Positions 8,135 through 17,099 of a stretch of DNA of 20,997 nt are shown in pieces; position 1 is the first letter of the stretch; every line of letters begins with the position of its first letter. A program made the position numbers and the translations under genes. A model generated the notes under the pieces. That model was given only the letters and a program-made list of their open reading frames with translations. It did no database searches and was not told the origin of the DNA. Origin of the DNA: Clostridia bacterium (GTDB lineage Bacteria; Bacillota; Clostridia; Christensenellales; Borkfalkiaceae); NCBI GenBank assembly GCA_900767195.1, contig CAAFYG010000061.1:1-20997 (forward strand). The letters run 5' to 3'.

Positions 8135-9766
8135 ATGAGAAATAAAGTAAAGAAAACGATGAGCGTGGCGCTGAGCGCGTTGCTGATTGCGGGCGCGCTT
8201 TCCGCCGCCGGGTGCAAAAAAGCACCCGATACGGAAGAAACGCTTGAAGTGTACTGCTATAATGCGGGCTACGGCTACAAATGGTGCGAAGATATGCTGG
8301 AAGCGTTTAAGCAGAAAGATTGGGTAAAAGAAAAATATCCCAATCTCACGGTGATCTTCTCGCAAAATCAAGTTGGGTCGTTCGCACAGTCGAAGCTCAC
8401 TTCGGGCGCGGGCGCAAACTCAATCGATTTGTTTTTCGCGGTAAACGCTTTCGATCTCGCCGGGGTAGACAGCAAAGGCAACGATTATCTCGCCGAACTT
8501 ACCGAGCTTGTGTATAATAAAACGGTGCCCGGAGAACAGGTAACGTTTAAAGAAAAGACGCTCGACAGCTATAATCAGTCTAACCGCTACAACGACGTAT
8601 CGGATACGAGCGGCAGAGAAAAATATTATTTCACGTCTTGGGCGGCGGGAACGGACGGCATTTTGTATAATGCCGATCTCTTGAAGCAGTACAGCATAGA
8701 AGTGCCGCGCACAACCGACGAATGGCTCGCGTCTTTGGCGAAGATCAAGGCGGCGAAGGGCGAAAACGGTTATGTGATCATGCAGAGTAAAGACGCGCCG
8801 AATTACGTGGACTATCTTTTCCCTATATGGTGGGCGCAGTACGAAGGCGCGCAAGGCATTTCCGATTTTTATAACGGCATCGATTCCGGCAGACGTTCTA
8901 CGGGTATTTTCGATCAGCAGGGCAGATTAGAATCGTTGAAAGTTTTGGAACAGGCGGTGAATAAAACGAACGATTACATAGATCCTAACTCGTTTACCTA
9001 CGAATACATTGTGGCGCAGACGGAGTTTTTGCGCGGCAAAGCGGTGTATCACATGAACGGCGATTGGTTCGATAACGAAATGAAAGCGAAAAAAGCCGAA
9101 GTGATTGCAAACGGCGGCGAAAATTACGATATCAAGATGATGCGCACGCCCGTGATTTCTGCAATCGTAGAGAAAACGCCTTCGATTAAAGCAGTTGCCG
9201 CCGCGCGGGGAATTTCCGCAGACGCCGCGCTTTCTATCGTGGTGAAAGCGGTGGACGCTCACGAAGACGGCGTTGAGGGCGTGAGCGACGAAGATTACGA
9301 AATCATTAAAGAAGCGCGCTCTGTGATTCACTCGATCGGCCCTAATCATACGGCGTTTATACCTTCCTACGCGGTAGGGAAAAACGTGGCGGCGGATTTC
9401 CTTTTGTTTATGGCAACCGATGAGGCGAACGAGATTTATTCGAAGGCCACGGGCGGCGCAACGCTTCCTTTCAGGTACGATGTAGCTAAGTCCGCGCCTG
9501 AAACGTACGCGCAGTTTTCGAGCTTTCAGAAAGATAAACTCTCGTTCATCAACGACGAATTTACGGGCTGCTATGTTATTCCCAGCGAAAATGCGTTTCC
9601 GCTCGTGCGGTTCGGCGGCTTGAAACCTTTCGTAAACAGCAATTACTACACTACGTTTTCAATGTCCGGCAATACGAAAACGCCGCAGGACTATTACAAC
9701 GAAACGAAAGCTTACTGGACGGACGCGAAGTGGACGGACGCGCTTTCGAAAGCGGGTATCGGTTAA
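8135..9766 (+). CDS. Extracellular sugar-binding lipoprotein of the ABC importer
   Basis: A 543-residue family-1 solute-binding protein. The N-terminus is a lipoprotein signal: basic MRNKVKK, a hydrophobic core, then LSAAGC with Cys27 as the lipidation site. The -3 residue is Ala instead of the usual Leu. The mature part starts with a beta strand (ETLEVYCYNAGYGYKW) and has the periplasmic-binding-protein pattern of two lobes. The open frame extends upstream to 8036, but that would overlap the permease and precede the signal peptide. The ATG at 8135 follows GGAGGTG at the right distance and is the real start. It should capture an oligosaccharide at the cell surface and pass it to the two permeases just upstream. 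Ligand unknown. Confidence 0.92.
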   Translation: MRNKVKKTMSVALSALLIAGALSAAGCKKAPDTEETLEVYCYNAGYGYKWCEDMLEAFKQKDWVKEKYPNLTVIFSQNQVGSFAQSKLTSGAGANSIDLFFAVNAFDLAGVDSKGNDYLAELTELVYNKTVPGEQVTFKEKTLDSYNQSNRYNDVSDTSGREKYYFTSWAAGTDGILYNADLLKQYSIEVPRTTDEWLASLAKIKAAKGENGYVIMQSKDAPNYVDYLFPIWWAQYEGAQGISDFYNGIDSGRRSTGIFDQQGRLESLKVLEQAVNKTNDYIDPNSFTYEYIVAQTEFLRGKAVYHMNGDWFDNEMKAKKAEVIANGGENYDIKMMRTPVISAIVEKTPSIKAVAAARGISADAALSIVVKAVDAHEDGVEGVSDEDYEIIKEARSVIHSIGPNHTAFIPSYAVGKNVAADFLLFMATDEANEIYSKATGGATLPFRYDVAKSAPETYAQFSSFQKDKLSFINDEFTGCYVIPSENAFPLVRFGGLKPFVNSNYYTTFSMSGNTKTPQDYYNETKAYWTDAKWTDALSKAGIG

Positions 9767-9812
9767 AAAAGTCCGTAAAGACGTCAAAAACGAATTTTCA
9801 GGAGGAAAAGCG

Positions 9813-12266
9813 ATGAAAAAACAAACAACTTTACTTGCCGCGCTTCTGGCGGCGTGCGCTTTCGGCTCGTGTTCGAAAAACGAAGATCACGTTATAAAGC
9901 AGCAGAAAGCGCAGGTATGGGCTACTTCGTCCGCGGAAAAAGTGTTACAAAACCGCACGGATCTTTATCCGGAAAGCGTGCGGGCGGAAAAAATTTCGGT
10001 GTTTGCCGCACGCGGCGAATACGAAAGCGCGCAGGTGATCATCACGGGCGGATCGTCGGAAGAAACTTACGAGATCGCCGCGAACGATCTGATGGGCGGC
10101 GGCGAAACTTTTTCGAAAGATAATATTTCTCTCTATCACGAAAAGTACGCCGAGGTAGCCAAAAATTACGAAAACACGTCCGCACCCGCGGGCTTTTATC
10201 CGGACGCGCTTGTACCCTACGAAGCGATTGTAAAGCGTGGCGAAAATACCGTGGCGGCGGCGGAAAATCAGGGAATTTACATTACTTTCCATATTCCCGA
10301 AACGCAGGCGGCAGGCACGTATACCGGCTCGTTGTCGTTGAAAATCGGCGGCGAAGAAAAAAACGTACCCGTGGAACTTACGATTTACGATTTCGCCGTG
10401 AGCAAAGAAGTACATTCGAAAAGCGTGTTTTTAACGCAGTGGCATTATCACAGCGGCGAGCTGAACAGCACGCAGGGGATGATGGACGCCTATACGGAAA
10501 AGCTCATAGAATACCGCCTTGCCCCCAACGTGCTTGCCACAGATTTAAAAACCACAGAAGAAGATATGGATTACTACGTGGATAAGGCTGCAAAATATCT
10601 CGCCGATCCCGCATGTTCAAACCTCGGCTTTCCGTATCAGACGGAAGTGGTAGACGGCGAAACGTGTATCGACGCGGAGTTTTTCAAGGCGTATCTCAGA
10701 AAATTCGTTTTGCGAAGCTATAAAGATAATTTCGATTATTGCGCGAAACTCACAAATTACTACGGTATTATCGACGAGCCGCAGCTCACGGGTGCTAAAA
10801 ATCGTGTAAAGGTGGTGCTTCGCGTGTATAAAGCCGCGCTGGAAGAAATCGCGAGAGAAATCGAAAGAGGCGCGCTCACGGCGGAAAACGTTTCCGCTGA
10901 GTTAAAGGCGCAGATTGCTCAATCGGTGCGGAACATTCGTTGCGTGGTAACGGCTTCTTACGAGGCCGGTCTTGCGGAGTCGGTGGAAACGTGGTGTCCG
11001 AATGTAGCGTACTACGATTACGAAGCGGAAAAGTACGCCGATCAGGAAGAAAAGTGGTGGTACACCTGCAACAATCCCAAAGCCCCTTATCCCACCTTGC
11101 ACACGGAAGATACGCTTCTTTCGGCACGTACGATGGGGTGGATGATGAACGAATACAATATCACGGGCAATCTTTACTGGGCGGTGAATATCTATGCGCA
11201 GTACGAAAACAACGCATATAAACCGCTCGACGACTATTTCTCGCAGGCGTCGCATTTCCCCAACGTAAACGGCGACGGGTATCTTTTCTACCCCGGCGGG
11301 CAGTATGGCTTATCTTCGCCTATCGCGAGTATCCGTCTTGAAGCCTTGCGCGACGGTCTTGAAGAATACGAAATCGGCTATGCGCTGAAAAACGCGTATG
11401 CGAATCTTCCCAAGGAAAATGCCGAAGAAAGTTTCAACGGTATTTATAAAAATCTGACTTCGTCGCTGTATTCCGGTACGCGAGTGAATACCACAGTGCA
11501 ATCGTTTGCCGCTGCGCGCCGCAATCTGTACGAGCTTGCCGCGCTTGCGGGCAGCGAAGCGAACGTTTGCCTGACGAACTTTATCGACGACGATTACGGG
11601 CATCTTTCCTACGAAATATACGCAAAGAAAGGCTACGAACTGAAAAACGGCGGCAAAACGCTGACGCCCGTTCGCGAAAACGGCGATTATAGCGTGTACG
11701 AACTTGCGTTTGATCTTGCGAAAGGCGAAAACGAAATCGCGCTTTCGGTTGCCTGCGGCGGGAAAATATATACGTTTGAAAAACACCTCGGAGGCAAAGT
11801 GACGGCGTACAAAGCAGAGCAATTCGCGGGGAACTTCTCCGTACTCGACGGCGCAACGGTGGAAGCCGAACTTGTACCCGCGCTCACGGGCGGAAACGAT
11901 ACGTGGATGAACGTGAAAGTCGGCAAAGCGGCAAGCAAGAAATGGCAGAATTTCAAGTGGACGAACGAACTGTTCTCTTCGCTGAACGCGCAGAGTAAAA
12001 AATTGGTGTTCCATATCTATTTAAGCGGCGATAAAGAACTCCCGCTCACCGTTTCGGCAAAGTATAAAAACAGCTCGATCCTTTCCGATTTATCGAAATG
12101 CACGTTGAAACCGGGAATGAACGTGGTTATGATTTCCGGTCTTGACGCCTTCGAGTGGGATCGGCTCGGCGGGGTGGAATATCTTGCATTCTATCTCGGA
12201 GCAAAGAAGGGAAATGCGGCAGTGAACGGCTTATATATCGCGGATGTTGCCGCATATTCGGTATAA
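9813..12266 (+). CDS. DUF4091 / GH123-like lipoprotein
   Basis: An 817-residue surface protein. The signal peptide ends at Cys20 (FGSC) or Cys15 (LAAC); the first gives a longer hydrophobic core. An N-terminal beta-sandwich (about 35-195) carries FAARGEYESAQVII (65-78). A barrel-like domain (about 200-560) carries YYGIIDEPQ (316-324), WYTCN (416-420), GDGYLFYPG (487-495) and SIRLEALRDGLEEYE (506-520). These match DUF4091 proteins, relatives of GH123 beta-N-acetylgalactosaminidases, which use an Asp-Glu pair. D321 and E322 are the obvious candidates. The last 250 residues are beta-rich and resemble a sugar-binding or adhesive appendage. It follows the binding protein by 47 bp behind TTTTCAGGAGGAAAA and probably trims glycans outside the cell. 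GH123 activity itself is not proven for most members of this family. Confidence 0.85.
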   Translation: MKKQTTLLAALLAACAFGSCSKNEDHVIKQQKAQVWATSSAEKVLQNRTDLYPESVRAEKISVFAARGEYESAQVIITGGSSEETYEIAANDLMGGGETFSKDNISLYHEKYAEVAKNYENTSAPAGFYPDALVPYEAIVKRGENTVAAAENQGIYITFHIPETQAAGTYTGSLSLKIGGEEKNVPVELTIYDFAVSKEVHSKSVFLTQWHYHSGELNSTQGMMDAYTEKLIEYRLAPNVLATDLKTTEEDMDYYVDKAAKYLADPACSNLGFPYQTEVVDGETCIDAEFFKAYLRKFVLRSYKDNFDYCAKLTNYYGIIDEPQLTGAKNRVKVVLRVYKAALEEIAREIERGALTAENVSAELKAQIAQSVRNIRCVVTASYEAGLAESVETWCPNVAYYDYEAEKYADQEEKWWYTCNNPKAPYPTLHTEDTLLSARTMGWMMNEYNITGNLYWAVNIYAQYENNAYKPLDDYFSQASHFPNVNGDGYLFYPGGQYGLSSPIASIRLEALRDGLEEYEIGYALKNAYANLPKENAEESFNGIYKNLTSSLYSGTRVNTTVQSFAAARRNLYELAALAGSEANVCLTNFIDDDYGHLSYEIYAKKGYELKNGGKTLTPVRENGDYSVYELAFDLAKGENEIALSVACGGKIYTFEKHLGGKVTAYKAEQFAGNFSVLDGATVEAELVPALTGGNDTWMNVKVGKAASKKWQNFKWTNELFSSLNAQSKKLVFHIYLSGDKELPLTVSAKYKNSSILSDLSKCTLKPGMNVVMISGLDAFEWDRLGGVEYLAFYLGAKKGNAAVNGLYIADVAAYSV

Positions 12267-12283
12267 AGAGGGGGATGAAAAAC

Positions 12284-13495
12284 ATGAAAAAGTTAATTTC
12301 CGCAGCGTTATTTGCATGTATACTGCTTTCCGCTGTACCGCTTTCCGCGTGCGATAATAAAAACGACGAACACGAAGTCGAAACGCCCGCGGGCGGTGAT
12401 CAGGTGAGCGTTCTCGCCGATTTCGAAACGTGGAACCCGTCGTTCTCGCTGTGCCGCATTTTAGGCGGATTCGGCAAGGTATCGGAAAATACCGACGAAA
12501 AGTATGTGAAAACGGGCAAAGGCTCGGCGAAACTTCAACCGCTCGGCTATTACAATCAGCCCGCGACGCCTTTCGTATATTTTCCCACGTATTCGCAGAA
12601 GTACGGCAGAGATCTCACGGATTTTTCAAAAGTTAAGAGCGTTTCCGCGTGGCTGTATTGCGAGAACGAAAGCGGACGGGTGGATATGGGACTTATTTCC
12701 TCTATCGCTTCCGTGGATTCGGCGGAACGTATTCAGCAGAAAACGTTTACATTAAAACAGGGCTGGAACGAGCTGGTGTACGAGCCGGATCTCAACGTGA
12801 TGAATATCGCTTACGATATCACGATGATTCAGGGCGTATCGTTTGCGTTTGAAAACGTCGGCTCGCGCGATCTTGCCGACGCGCCCGTGTACTACCTTGA
12901 CGACGTAGTGATTACGCAAGCTGCGAAGCCGCGCGAACTCACAGATGTGGTGGAGCTTAATCCGTACGAAATCTGTGATTTTGAAAGACTGTATCAGAAT
13001 TACGTAGTCACGCCCGACGCCGACAATCCGCCGCAGTATTCGCCCGATTTAAGCCGGGTGGGTGCACAGGAAGATACAAACGGGGCGGAAATTCTGCCCA
13101 CGTCCGGCTCGAAAATGTTGAAGGCGATCACGCACCCGGGCGAAAAATATCAGGCAACGTGGTCGCGCTTTACGATACCCGAAAAGATAATGCAGAAGGC
13201 GTTTGCATCGCTGACGGAAGAAGAAAAGGCTTCGGCGAAAATTCAGTTCGATATATACAACGCAGGCGATATTCCGATGATTTTCTACCCCGAATTTTAC
13301 ACGGCGGGGGGCAAAGACTGGCAAGCGTTTAACGTGGTAGCCGCCGAACATCGCTGGGTTACGTTCTCGCTTCCGCTTTCTAAACTGAACGCGCGCACGG
13401 TGGAAAGTCCCGGTTTCCTTAAAATCGCGTGGGGCGAATACGTCGGCGGCGATCAGACATTCTATTTCGATAATTTCCGTATCGCGCTGAAATAA
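12284..13495 (+). CDS. Lipoprotein with two jelly-roll-like modules, candidate glycan binder
   Basis: A 403-residue lipoprotein with a clean lipobox, LSAC, with Cys23 lipidated. Two successive modules of about 170 residues follow. The first starts at VLADFETW (about residue 43) and ends in YYLDDVVI. The second starts at YEICDFERL and ends at the C-terminus in FYFDNFRIALK. The pattern of an N-terminal D/CDFE strand and a C-terminal Y-x-D-D/N strand is typical of galactose-binding or CBM4/9/11-like jelly rolls. I see no catalytic motif. The ATG at 12284 is preferred over 12275, which abuts the GAGGGGG ribosome binding site. It lies 17 bp after the DUF4091 gene, so the two are co-transcribed. 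I infer a role in holding glycan at the surface. The same module style occurs in the next gene. Confidence 0.75.
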   Translation: MKKLISAALFACILLSAVPLSACDNKNDEHEVETPAGGDQVSVLADFETWNPSFSLCRILGGFGKVSENTDEKYVKTGKGSAKLQPLGYYNQPATPFVYFPTYSQKYGRDLTDFSKVKSVSAWLYCENESGRVDMGLISSIASVDSAERIQQKTFTLKQGWNELVYEPDLNVMNIAYDITMIQGVSFAFENVGSRDLADAPVYYLDDVVITQAAKPRELTDVVELNPYEICDFERLYQNYVVTPDADNPPQYSPDLSRVGAQEDTNGAEILPTSGSKMLKAITHPGEKYQATWSRFTIPEKIMQKAFASLTEEEKASAKIQFDIYNAGDIPMIFYPEFYTAGGKDWQAFNVVAAEHRWVTFSLPLSKLNARTVESPGFLKIAWGEYVGGDQTFYFDNFRIALK

Positions 13496-13610
13496 TCTGC
13501 GGCAGAGGAATGTAAAACGGTTTGTATTTGTCCGTTCCGCCATCGGAAAAGAAAAACGAGTCGGGGCGGGGAAAAGCAAAAATAAAAAATTTTTTCAGGA
13601 GGAAAAAGGT

Positions 13611-16600
13611 ATGAAGATCAAAAGAGGCAAAGGACTCTTGGCTGTAGCGGCGGTGTGCGCGGCGTTCGGGCTGTTCGCTTCCTGCGGCGGCAACGGCGAG
13701 GGCGGCGGCAACGGCGGGGAAGGCGATAAAACGATAACGCTCGTAAATTTCGACGATTCTTCCGTCACGGCGAAAGTGGGTGACGCATACGAGTTGAAAA
13801 ACCCCGCGGTGAAAGATTCCGACGGCAAAGAGTATACGCCCGAAGTGGTGGTGAAAGACGCGGCGGGAAACGTGATTCCCACCATCGGCGGAAACGTGGA
13901 GATCCGCAACGTGAACGGTTACGTCATCGAATACACAATTAAAATCGGCAATCAGACGTACATGAAGAAAATCACGCTTACGGTTACCGACGACGAAAAA
14001 CCCGTAATCAATATCGCTTCGCCCGAGGCTGCGTATGTAAATGCGGAATACGCTTTGCCCGCCGTCACCGTACGCGACAACGCGGAAAACCCCGTATCCA
14101 CGGAGAAGAAACTTTATTTTGTGAACGGCGAAATAAAAACGGAAATGACGGCGGAAAACGGCAAATTCACGCCCACGCAGAAAGGAACTTACGAATATTA
14201 TGTGAAAGCCACCGATGCGGCGGGCAACGTTGCCGAAAAGTCGGTTACGTTCAGCGCAGTTACGAAACTCGGACATTTCGTACTTGCCGATTTCTCCGAT
14301 AACGCCGATAACGCTACCACCAATAAGCGTTTCGATGCCGAAACCGTAAACGCCGAAGTCGGCTGGGAAGAATCGTTTGAGGGTGCTTCCGGCGTGGCGT
14401 GGACGAAAGGCGGCGCGCAGACATGGAAGAATTTTTCGTACCGTTTCGGCACTACCGCAGCCGAAATGGCGGCGTACGCCGAGGAAGGCTGGGATTATTA
14501 TTCGATTCGCCTGTATATCGATCAGGAAGGCTTGTTTCGCGTGCTGAGCTGGAATGTAGACTACGTAAATGCGAACGGCGCGGACACGAACGCTTCGCCG
14601 ATTGCCGGGAAACAGTGGGTTACGGTGTATATGTCGAAAGCCACGATCGAGGACGCAACCAAACAGACGTATTGGCAGAATGTAGACGAGCCGTACGGCA
14701 ACGGAGAAACGGGCTTGAACGCGTTCAACACCGCGCCTCTTCGCGAAAACGGTTCGATTCTTTTCTGGATTAATAATCTTTTGGACGATACCAAGGTATA
14801 TGTAGACGAAATCAAACTGGAAAAGGGAGCAAATCTTTCTGTTTCCGGCGTTGCGGAACGCGTTGTCGTGGGAGAAACGGTGTCGTTCACGGTAAACAAC
14901 CCGAATAATGTGGAGTACGATACGCAGGTTACGCTGAACGGAAATGCCGTGGAGCTTGTAAGCGGTACTTCGTTCGTTGCCGCGGAAGCGGGCGTATATA
15001 AAATTAAAGTAACGAATAAATCTGCGGGGTATGTGGGCGCGTGCGAATACCCGGTGGAAGTGTTACCTAAATTTACCCTTTCCGCCGCGGACATTCATAA
15101 CACCACGCTGAATACAGAAATCACATTGCCGAAGGCTACCGTAAAAAACGAAAAAACGAATGCGGAAATAGAAAACGCCGCAATCGATTTGTATTTGCAG
15201 ATCGACAACGCCGACCCCGCAGCCATTTCGGCGTATGTAATTATTCCTGCACAAGTGGGTAAATATACGATTATCTATCGTTATACGGCAGACGGCGAAG
15301 TATACGAATTGCAAAAATCGTTCGTTGTAACCGATCCGAACAGGTATTTCACGTCGTTTGAAAACGAAGAATTTTTCAGCGGCGTAACGGCCGATGAAGA
15401 CTGTTCGATTACGCGCAGCAACGAGCATAAAGCGAGCGGCGCATACAGCGCGAAAGTAGCGCTGGCGGCAAACAAGCAGGCGCGTATCGGTTTTGCCGAG
15501 TCCGTAAAACAGAGAGTTTTGCGGATCTGCTTTAAAGTGTATGGTACAAGTGATACGAATTTCCAATTCCGCATTTCAACGGGCGCATATAATTTAAACG
15601 GTGCAGACGTAGCGGCGAAAACGGACGAAATTCATGACGTTGCGCTTACTGCTAATCAGTGGGTGTATAAAACGATCGATATTCCCGCAAACGCTGCAAC
15701 GAAGATTTCCGCGCAGGATATTTTAAACGGCGGCATTACTTCGTTCGGTTTCTATGCTAAAAATGCCGTTACGTTTTATCTTGACGATATCGAATTCATC
15801 ACTTCGGATATTTCTTTTGAATGGGACGATCAACACAGCGCCGCTTGGGACGCTGCGCATCCTTGGGCAACAAAGAATAGCGAATTTGTGCATAGCGGCG
15901 AGTATTCCGCGAAATTCGCGTATGAAAACGCGGGCGGAATGATAGCGATTTATCACGCGCCTCCCGCCGCAACGGCTGCATATCCCGTACCCGCGGGCGC
16001 GAAGAAGATCGGGCTTTGGTTGTATAACGACGGCGCCGCGGTTCCTTTGTCGTTCAGTTGCGCTTCTGCTTCTTATGGTAGCTTAGATGTATGCAATATA
16101 AGCTTTACGGCGGAAAGCGGTTGGAAATACTATGAGTTCGATATGGCAACGTCGCCTGAAAGCGTTGTGATGTTTGCTCTTTGGTCGGGCAATGTGCTGA
16201 ATCAGTCTTTCTATATGGACGATATCGATTTCATTGTAGCAGAAGCTTCCGCAGATATTACGTTTGAAGACGACGCGGATCATTCTTCGGAATGGAAAGA
16301 CGCGTTCCCGCTTAACGCCATAAAGAGCAACGAGCAGTCACACGACGGGATGTATTCGGCAAAATTCGCGTTTACGGGTGCGGCGGGGGAATTGGGTACG
16401 ATTTTGCATGCAGCTCCTGCGCGTGATCCTTGGATTCTTCCGCAAGGATGCAAGAAAGTAGGCGTGTGGCTGTATACCGATAAGGAAAGCGATTCTTTGC
16501 TGTTCAGCGCAGCCTCTTCGAGCTTCGGTGTTTACGATGTATTTTCGAACGTAACGGTGAATCTGAAACAGGGGTGGAATTACGTTGAAGCAGACGTTGC

Positions 16601-16691
16601 CGACGGGATCACACAGATTGTGCAATTTTCGTTATATACGATCGGCGGCACATCGGCGGTGTATATGGACAGCATTTCATTTATTAAATAA
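13611..16691 (+). CDS. Large multimodular surface lipoprotein, Ig-like plus repeated jelly-roll modules
   Basis: A 1026-residue lipoprotein. The signal peptide ends in FASC with Cys25, followed by a Gly/Asn-rich linker. Two Ig/cadherin-like domains follow (about 41-130 and 131-216, the second with TDAAGNVAEKSVTF), then a jelly-roll-like module (about 219-410), a further Ig-like stretch (about 411-575), and three modules of about 145-155 residues (about 580-735, 736-880, 885-1026). The last two are plainly homologous: both begin with FE and an acidic turn, contain YSAKFA, K-K-hydrophobic-G-x-WLY and GW-x-Y, and end in YMD-D/S-I-x-FI. No glycosidase motif or cell-wall anchor is visible. The AGGAGG site matches the one before the DUF4091 gene. 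It is the last gene of the operon and probably displays glycan-binding domains away from the membrane, by inference. Confidence 0.75.
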   Translation: MKIKRGKGLLAVAAVCAAFGLFASCGGNGEGGGNGGEGDKTITLVNFDDSSVTAKVGDAYELKNPAVKDSDGKEYTPEVVVKDAAGNVIPTIGGNVEIRNVNGYVIEYTIKIGNQTYMKKITLTVTDDEKPVINIASPEAAYVNAEYALPAVTVRDNAENPVSTEKKLYFVNGEIKTEMTAENGKFTPTQKGTYEYYVKATDAAGNVAEKSVTFSAVTKLGHFVLADFSDNADNATTNKRFDAETVNAEVGWEESFEGASGVAWTKGGAQTWKNFSYRFGTTAAEMAAYAEEGWDYYSIRLYIDQEGLFRVLSWNVDYVNANGADTNASPIAGKQWVTVYMSKATIEDATKQTYWQNVDEPYGNGETGLNAFNTAPLRENGSILFWINNLLDDTKVYVDEIKLEKGANLSVSGVAERVVVGETVSFTVNNPNNVEYDTQVTLNGNAVELVSGTSFVAAEAGVYKIKVTNKSAGYVGACEYPVEVLPKFTLSAADIHNTTLNTEITLPKATVKNEKTNAEIENAAIDLYLQIDNADPAAISAYVIIPAQVGKYTIIYRYTADGEVYELQKSFVVTDPNRYFTSFENEEFFSGVTADEDCSITRSNEHKASGAYSAKVALAANKQARIGFAESVKQRVLRICFKVYGTSDTNFQFRISTGAYNLNGADVAAKTDEIHDVALTANQWVYKTIDIPANAATKISAQDILNGGITSFGFYAKNAVTFYLDDIEFITSDISFEWDDQHSAAWDAAHPWATKNSEFVHSGEYSAKFAYENAGGMIAIYHAPPAATAAYPVPAGAKKIGLWLYNDGAAVPLSFSCASASYGSLDVCNISFTAESGWKYYEFDMATSPESVVMFALWSGNVLNQSFYMDDIDFIVAEASADITFEDDADHSSEWKDAFPLNAIKSNEQSHDGMYSAKFAFTGAAGELGTILHAAPARDPWILPQGCKKVGVWLYTDKESDSLLFSAASSSFGVYDVFSNVTVNLKQGWNYVEADVADGITQIVQFSLYTIGGTSAVYMDSISFIK

Positions 16692-16724
16692 GAGAAAGCG
16701 ACGCAATCAAGCGTAATAATGCTT

Positions 16725-16765
16725 AAAAAACGGGGGCGGAAATTTTTTCCGCCCTTTGAATTTTT
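16725..16765. terminator. Bidirectional Rho-independent terminator at operon end
   Basis: GGGCGGAAA (16734-16742) and TTTCCGCCC (16746-16754) form a perfect 9-bp stem with a 3-nt loop. On the plus strand TTTGAATTTTT follows. On the minus strand a run of six T (complement of 16725-16730) follows. It ends the glycan operon and should also block minus-strand transcription arriving from the mobile element. Confidence 0.88.
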
Positions 16766-17064
16766 AGTGATTGAAAGGTTTCATATAAGTCAAAATTTGC
16801 ATAAATCAATTTTGCCGATAACGGGTGTGTATTTAAATATGAACAGGGGAACGCTATCCCGGGCAGGCCTTGCCGATATATTCGTTTTTGCCTTGCCGAG
16901 CCGAACAAAATTCTATGATTTTTTTTGCTTTCTGCATGGTAAAGGCTTTGCCTTTTTTCGCCGAATATCGTTCTGAATCCATACGAAATCAAAAAGGGGA
17001 GCGCACTTTCAAAAGACGAAGAAAAAAATTCATCGATTTAATGTTCCCAAAACTTCCCAATCGC
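16766..17064. other. Noncoding junction between glycan locus and mobile element
   Basis: About 300 bp lie between two convergent terminators. Short open frames exist on both strands but have no ribosome binding site or recognisable product. There are small repeats: CCTTGCCGA twice near 16869 and 16892, CAAAATT (16791-16797) facing AATTTTG (16808-16814), and a GGGGA...TCCCG hairpin near 16847-16861. One boundary of the inserted element should lie here, but I cannot place it without the other end. Confidence 0.4.
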
Positions 17065-17099
17065 AAAAAAATAGGAGAAAATCTTACGATTAACTCCTA
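17065..17099 (-). terminator. Rho-independent terminator of the recombinase genes
   Basis: On the minus strand TAGGAG and CTCCTA form the outer stem, an inner AATC/GATT stem lies across a small symmetrical internal loop, and seven T follow (A at 17065-17071 on the plus strand). The stop codon TAG of the recombinase remnant is the first three bases of the hairpin. Stop and terminator are therefore superimposed, as in compact mobile elements. Confidence 0.8.

Noticed and set aside
12155..12283. Upstream extension of the 403-residue lipoprotein
   Set aside because: It overlaps the DUF4091 gene and precedes the signal peptide; the start at 12284 has GAGGGGG at good distance.
13514..13540. Hairpin AACGG/CCGTT between the two modular lipoprotein genes
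   Set aside because: Only five base pairs, a long loop and no T-tract; not a credible terminator.
16719..16992. Open frames of 85 and 89 codons on the two strands after the operon
   Set aside because: Both overlap the terminator hairpin, lack ribosome binding sites and show no recognisable features.
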